From NCBI GenBank assembly GCA_036346395.1, contig CM070602.1:21647098-21711097 (forward strand): a stretch of DNA of 64,000 nt. The letters are read 5' to 3'. Below the pieces are notes generated by a model. The model worked only from the letters and a program-made list of their open reading frames with translations, searched no databases and was not told the DNA's origin. How positions within the stretch are numbered: the first letter of the stretch is position 1; each line of letters starts with the position of its first letter. Source of the stretch: Hsuehochloa calcarea (lineage: Eukaryota > Streptophyta > Magnoliopsida > Poales > Poaceae). Positions 58,765-64,000 of this stretch are shown piece by piece. The position numbers and the translations under genes are program-made.

Positions 58765-59960
58765 TGCTGCCTCCCTCGGCTGCTCGCTCGCTTCGTTTCC
58801 TTCGTCACGACGGCCTCGCCTCGCCTCGCCTGCTCTTCTCATGTGCGCACCCCCGGCCCCCGCCCGGCTCCGAGGCGAGGGAAGGGGTGGGGACCGCGCA
58901 GGGAGCCGGCCTATCCTCACTGACGTGTGGGCCTGATTGTATCCAAGGGGCCCCGTGTCAGTGGGCAGATTGGGCGGGTTGGTCCACAGTGCCCTGCGCT
59001 CTCCTCGCCGGCGTGCACGTGCGGCTGCTGTGCTGATCTGCGGGGCCTACGCATCAGTCACCCACCAGCAGCCTCAACGTCTGTGTAGTCAAGTGGTGGC
59101 GTGTTAGACCATCTGACACTGTGGGGCCGGATGTCATGGACACACAATGGTCGTCGAGTGTGCGTGTACAACTTTATTTGTTTGGTCCTCACCTGCTTCC
59201 GCGCTTGGCGAGATAAGGCCACGTTTGTGCATCAAACCCATTCCTACGACGTCATTGTCAGGTGGGCCATGGAAACGGGGGCCCTTGCCATACACGGCAG
59301 GCGCGGGTTTGTGGAAACTGCTCGTCCTCGCGGTCCGGGCCCACGCCGATGTCTGGTCGCCGCTTACCGGTGACGTGGTGGAACGCCGGCCATCCGTCGC
59401 GGCGAACGGGAATTAACCGGACGGTCGGGATGGGCTCGTGGGGCCACGGCGCCGTCTCCCTCGGCGTAGACAGGGACGGAACTTTTTTCAAATAATATTA
59501 TTTTAAAATACAATTACAAAAATAAATAGTCAATTTTTTCTACAAATATAGATGTATGTCGTCAATTAGAGTGGTGACAGGTTCCTATCACCATTCCAAT
59601 TGGCAACAAAAACCTAATTATTGACTGTCGTCGGTCCAACTGCCACAGGATACCTATATTTGTAGTTGGCGACAGAACCGACGATAAGAAACCGTGAGCT
59701 CTTGTCACCAGTTAGATGGTTGTACAAACCCCCCAAAATAGGGGGAAAAGTCATTTAAATTCCGGAAAAAGAGAAGAGATAGGAGGAGAGGGTAGAAGAG
59801 ACGGAATAGTAAATCTGGTTGCTCATTTGCAGATAAATGTTTTGTAACTTTGTATATAAATTCAAAACTTAGCAAATGAAAATAACGACATAGAATTCAA
59901 TGTATTAGATAATTTTAGTTGTATTACTATTTGATGTAGTACGTCATTTTAATTGTGTAT
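58765..59960. other. GC-rich upstream flank, then AT-rich sequence; no gene supported
   Basis: 58765-59480 is CpG-rich upstream DNA of the transporter gene; frames up to about 97 codons exist on both strands without recognisable domains. 59530-59700 has facing copies of CTACAAATATAG/CTATATTTGTAG around GGTGACAGG, suggesting a small fold-back element, but no TSD was found. Confidence 0.4.
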
Positions 59961-59964
59961 ACCA

Positions 59965-60645
59965 TGTCATTAGATAATTTTGTTAATGACGATAATACTT
60001 TTTAAACCAAAAAAAATAGGAAGACACTTGTAAAAATAAAAAAGATACACATTGAAAATCTCTAAAAAAAATACAGAGTAGCTTAATATGGTATGCTAAT
60101 CCCAACATAATATTTGTTTCCATTTTTTGCACGACAGATATTTTGTTAATGACAAAAATATTTTTAGAACTAGGAAAATAGCAAGACACCTCTAAAAATT
60201 CTCTAAGAAATCTAGAGTAGGTATATAGGGTATGTAAAGCTGAATTTAAATATTGTGCACTTATTTTTTTGTTTTTATTTGTATATGGAAAATATTTTGT
60301 AAATGCTTGAGACACTTTCCAAACAAGAAAAGTAGCAGGATACCTATAAAAAATATATATAAGTTATAGAGTAGCTAAACAGGGTGTGTAGAGTAGAGGT
60401 CAATCAAAATAATCCCAACTTAATTTTATTTTCTATTTGTGTATGTTAAATATTCTATTAATGTCAGAAAAACTTTTTAAACTAGGAAAATAGCTAGACA
60501 CCTCAAAAAATTCTCTAAGAAATCTAGAGATAGTACATAGGGTATGTAGATGTGAATTAAAATATTCTAAACTTATTTATTGTTTCTATTTGTACATGGT
60601 AAATATTTGTAAACGGTAAATATTTTGTAAATTATAAATGTAGAA
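59965..60645. repeat. AT-rich tandem repeat, about 155-170 bp unit, four copies
   Basis: Units begin near 59970, 60138, 60290 and 60447 with a form of ATATTTTGTTAATGAC, then AACTAGGAAAATAGCAAGAC, then TCTCTAAGAAATCTAGAGTA, then a GGGTATGTA tail. Copies 2 and 4 are most alike; copy 3 is the most diverged. Confidence 0.75.
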
Positions 60646-60904
60646 AGTTACCTACTTAAATTGTATTAATTAGGTATGTCACTTTTTATTACTTTTTGTA
60701 TATGTTTTGTAGTTTTTACAATGTATGCACTCATTTTCAAGTATGGCGGACCCAGATTACGCTTGAGCTTGATGTGTTGTGGCTGCGCAAGCCATGAGGG
60801 CATGGAGGGTGGACCCGCGTTGGGTCTCAAGGTACATGCAGTTGCAACCTTCTTGTACTCAATTGCAGCCTAACTACTTTGGGTGGACTAACGTTTGTTC
60901 ATAA

Positions 60905-62125
60905 ACTTTTAACATAGTTTGAGGGAGGGAGGCGTCCTTCCACTAACGAGGATGGTTGAGGCGACGTGGGAGGACAACCAGGACCGCACGGGCAGTGGTT
61001 GTACGTCCAAGTACTTTTCGTACAACCGGTGCCTCCTGATAGCGCTGGTTGACCGGTGGAGGCCGGAGACACACACATTTCACCTCCGATGCGGGGAGAT
61101 GGCGCCGACGCTTTAGGACGTGATCTTCCTGACTGGGTTGCCCAGCACTGGCTTCCCCCTAGCAGCGCAGGACATCCCGATCAGGTGGTGCATGGAGTTC
61201 CTTGCGAGGTTCCAGGGGGTGCTGCCGCCAGACAGAAGCTACAGGGAGTTCAGTAGCACCCACAGGCCGACGCTGAGGTGGATCTGCTATTTCTATGTAA
61301 GTCTTTGTAACTCTTGTCCTCCCGCATCAATTGATTTGTGCACCTTACTGATATGTATATGTCTTCTTGCAATCAGAGCGTATGGTAGAGGACACACTCA
61401 AGCATATGGTGAGGAGGCACTTCGAGGTCTACTTGTTGTGGTTGTTCGGGTGAATGATGTTCCTAGGGTCCCACAACGACAGCTTCGACAACCACTACAT
61501 CTGGTACGCAAGCCAACTGGCGGATGCGAGGTGGAGGACATCCAGCCCAACGCCTGGGGCCTGGCGGTGATGTGCCCAACGTACCACGAATTGTGCGACG
61601 TGTGCCACCTGGTTCAGGATAACTCCGTCCTCTCTGGATGCCCGCTGCTTCTTCAGCTGTGGTCCTTTGAGTGTTTCCAGATCGGACGACCATAGCTGAA
61701 CCTGGGCCTACGCAGTCGCCATGTACACCGAGGACGACGACGTGGATCGGCCGACCATGGGTAGGGTGTGGTGTCGCCGACGAGTATGTTTTCTGAACAT
61801 TCATTATTTTCTGTAATGTAATTCAATTTCTTGTGCTAAGTTTTCATTGTTCCATTAGACAGGTTACCTTCACTTCGATCACTACGCATGTGTTCTACCC
61901 AGACTACGTTGCGATGTTTGATCAGTTGACGGACGACCGCGTCGTCTGGACACCGTACACTGCCGATAAGGTGTACGCATGAGCACCCCAAGGATTGTCG
62001 AGCCTTTGCACGTGAGACCACGCGTACTGGTACACACGGAGGTGTTTGGTTCATGACATCTTGGTGGAGGAGTACCACGTGCACCGGGTGATGCGTCAAT
62101 TCAGTCTACGTCAGGAGGTCCTTAT
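60905..62125 (+). pseudogene. Plant mobile domain (PMD, MAIN/MAIL-like) pseudogene with one intron
   Basis: Exon 1 runs from about 60919 to 61296: 'ALVDRWRPETHTFHLRCGEM', then a TAG at 61114 within 'PTL*DVIFLTGLP', then 'RPTLRWICYFY' before a GTAAGT donor (61297). After an 82-bp intron ending AATCAGAG, exon 2 (61379) reads 'RMVEDTLKHMVRRHFEVYLL' and 'WLFG*MMF' (TGA where Trp is expected). Further pieces in shifted frames are 'LLLQLWSFECFQIGRP' and 'EEYHVHRVMRQFSLRQEVL'. This is the plant mobile domain, carried by transposons and by the MAIN/MAIL nuclear proteins. Two nonsense changes and frameshifts mean it is dead. It is more likely transposon-borne than a host gene. Confidence 0.75.
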
Positions 62126-62197
62126 TGGTGATATGCCTTAGAGGCAATCATAGAGATGATTGTATCACGTCTATGTTTATGTGTTATTTAATAAGTG
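62126..62197. other. Short spacer between PMD pseudogene and LTR
   Basis: Contains GATATGCCTTAGAGGCAATCAT, similar to the start region of some grass copia LTRs, but it is too short to assign. Confidence 0.25.
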
Positions 62198-62949
62198 TGT
62201 AGGACCGGAAAGGCGACTAGAGGGGGTGAATAGACGCTTTCTCGATTTTTGCCTTAATCAAATTCAACACGCACTTTTCTCCTATAGCAATGAAAGCTAA
62301 GAAGATCAGTAAATGCACAGAGGAAGCCTTATGCTGAATCCGATTACCCCCTTAACCACAAGACTCAACATAAAGAATTGATCTCAGTGGACCGGTCTGA
62401 CCGTCGGCAAAATGGCGGTCCGAAGAGCTAGCGGTCTGACCGGCGACCAATTGGCAGTCAGAATGATCAGCGGTCAGACCGCCGTAGAGAAATCGGTCGG
62501 ACCGATTTAGTCCAGAGCCACTACAGACCACTCGAAATCAAAATAAAAATTGATTCAACTTTTGATTCAACCGATGAAACTTGATCAAATTTGGAGCACA
62601 CCTCCCTAAGGATATCTGGGGCCTATCCCTAGCGACGATCGTCCAGATCCACAACAAAGAATTGATCTTTTTAGGTTTTATCAAAGGAGTGTTCAAAACC
62701 TAGAAATATGAAAAACTTGATCCAAAACTTGCTTGCGGGGGATTGAAGATTTAGATGGTTCTAGGAGTATTCCCACACATCATAGCATGGTAAATGAGGT
62801 CAAGAGACCAACAAAAAATAACCGGATCAAGGAAGCACCAAAATCATCAAAAGAGAGAAGAAAACATATGAGACTTCATCCTTAAATAACCATTCATAGA
62901 TCGATTGATTCAAGATGTTGCTTGTCAAAGCCACTCCCTCAAGGAGGAC
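62198..62949 (-). repeat. Sirevirus-type LTR piece, minus orientation (left arm side)
   Basis: Begins TGTAGGACCGGAAAGGCGACTAGAGG, the inverted U5 end also seen at 51770 (GTCGCCTTTTCGGTCCAACA). It contains CGGTCNGACCG motifs (62392-62515). At 62949 it turns abruptly into its own inverted copy. Confidence 0.75.
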
Positions 62950-63431
62950 TGTGCTCTTTGATTGAGCTTTTGTCCTCCTTGAGGGAGTGGCTTTGACAAG
63001 CAACATCTTGAATCAATCGATCTATGGATGGTTGTTCAATGATGAAGTCCCATATGTTTTCTTCTCTCTTTTGATGATTGTGGTGCTTCCTTGATCCGGT
63101 TATTTTTTGTTGGTCTCTTGACCTTATTTACCATGCTATGATGTGTGGGAATACTCCTATAACCATCTAAATCTTCAATCCCCCGCAAGCAAGTTTTGGA
63201 TTAAGTTTTTCATATTTCTAGGTTTTGAACACTTCTTTGGTGAAACCTAAAGAGATCAATTCTTTGACGTGTATCTGGACGATCGTCGCTAGGAATAGGT
63301 CCCAGATATCATTAGGGAGGTGTGCTCCAAGGTTGGTCAAGTTTCATTGGTTGAATCAAAAGTTGGACCAATTTTCGTTTTGGATTTGGGCATTGTGCAG
63401 TGCTACTGGACTAAATCGGTCCGACCGATTT
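62490..63431. repeat. 942-bp inverted repeat: 460-bp arms, 22-bp loop
   Basis: Arms 62490-62949 and 62972-63431 are reverse complements, about 92% identical by eye, with the innermost 50 or so bases perfect. The 22-base loop (62950-62971) can pair a further GCTC/GAGC. Transcription through it would give a long near-perfect hairpin. Confidence 0.9.
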
Positions 63432-63483
63432 TATACCGGCAGTCAGACCGCCAGCCATTCGGACCGCCAGTTGGTGTCTGCTT
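62950..63483 (+). repeat. Sirevirus-type LTR piece, plus orientation (right arm side)
   Basis: Same LTR family as the left piece but in plus orientation; TGTGCTCTTTGATTGAGC matches the LTR interior near 44295. It carries palindromic motifs at 63418-63475 and stops at about 63483, where integrase codons begin directly, so the U5 end, PBS, gag and protease are missing. Confidence 0.75.
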
Positions 63484-64000
63484 CCCATCCACCTCTTACC
63501 TTGGTGATGACTGATGGACCAGGACAGCTTCTGCACTTAGACACTGTTGGTCCTTCTAGAGTTCAGTCAGCTGGTGGGAAATGGTATGTGCTTGTGGTTG
63601 TGGATGATTTCTCCAGGTATTCATGGGTTTATTTTCTGGTTTCTAAGGACGAGACTTTTGGCTTCTTTAGAGAATTGGTCCTTAGATTTGCTGTTGATAT
63701 TCCTGGAGCTTTGAGAGCCATTAGGAGTGACAATGGGACAGAATTCAAGAATTCTTCCTTTTCTACCTTCTGCTCTGATATGGGAATTGAGCACCAGTTT
63801 TCTTCGCCTAGAGTTCCCCAGCAGAATGATGTTGTAGAGAGGAAGAACATGACCCTTGTAGAGATGGCTCGGACCATGTTAGATGAGCACTCCACTCCTG
63901 GGAGATTTTGGACTGAGGCGATCTCTACTGCTTGTTATATCTCTAATAGGGTTTTCTTGAGATCTGTGATTGGGAAGACTTCTTTTGAGCTTAGATTTGG
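63484..64000 (+). CDS. Copia integrase, partial (runs off the window)
   Basis: Open frame to the window edge, reading 'SHPPLTLVMTDGPGQLLHLD', 'VLVVVDDFSRYSWVYFLVSK', 'AIRSDNGTEFKNSSFSTFC', 'PQQNDVVERKNMTLVEMART' and 'FWTEAISTACYISNRVFLR'. The catalytic D (LHLDTVGP), D (RSDNGTEF) and E (VVERKN) are all present, and no stop occurs in about 172 codons. It is joined directly to an LTR, so gag and protease have been lost; the rest of pol should follow to the right. It is closest to the Sirevirus integrase at 47960-48480. Confidence 0.85.

Noticed and set aside
1..64000. tRNA, rRNA or organelle DNA insertions
   Set aside because: No cloverleaf, anticodon stem pattern or organelle gene was recognised on either strand.

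Overview
This window is nuclear DNA of a grass, most probably rice or a close Oryza relative. Two spliced plant genes with ordinary GT-AG introns sit in a dense nest of LTR retrotransposons, hAT transposons and MITEs. Most long open frames are antisense shadows or decayed transposon frames. Exon boundaries, LTR ends and target-site duplications (TSDs) were read by eye from the sequence; no search was run.

Layout. 1-8.42 kb: minus-strand part of a Sirevirus-like copia element with a 2.8-kb LTR, a PBS, an intact gag-only ORF and a broken accessory ORF. 8.42-9.98 kb: fragments of two other LTRs. 9.98-11.39 kb: a minus-strand hAT transposase pseudogene of the TTF/DUF4371 type, cut by one of those LTRs. 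12.50-17.82 kb: a complete copia element (TSD CATAC) with decayed gag-pol. 18.07-30.6 kb: a minus-strand gene for a MUT-7-like 3'-5' exonuclease (10 coding exons, 562 aa, frame intact). Its 6.9-kb fourth intron holds a complete copia element (20.69-26.25 kb, TSD CGAAT) and a hAT-type MITE; the third intron holds a second MITE. 30.6-35.35 kb: no supported gene, repeat-like sequence.

35.36-53.77 kb: one hAT transposon (8-bp TSD ATGTGAGG) swollen by insertions. A Sirevirus-type LTR (TSD ACATC) entered its transposase gene. A Ty3/gypsy element (36.33-43.65 kb, TSD CAGCC) then entered that LTR. The Sirevirus interior (45.0-49.3 kb) breaks off inside RT and runs into a second copy of the hAT N-terminal region, then an LTR with matching TSD, then the hAT catalytic and dimerisation regions.

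55.28-58.55 kb: an intact minus-strand nine-exon gene for a mitochondrial-carrier-family NAD+ transporter (NDT1 type, 337 aa). 59.97-60.64 kb: an AT-rich tandem repeat. 60.9-62.1 kb: a plant-mobile-domain pseudogene with one intron. 62.20-63.48 kb: two LTR pieces head to head, forming a 942-bp inverted repeat with 460-bp arms. 63.48-64 kb: a copia integrase frame running off the window.

The two host genes appear functional and unrelated. Everything else is transposon biology. The features I find most worth a second look are the giant LTR hairpin, the duplicated hAT/Sirevirus nest, the two palindromic motif systems of the Sirevirus-type LTRs (GGAAGTTCCG and CGGTCNGACCG), and the exonuclease gene that keeps its frame around a nested retrotransposon.
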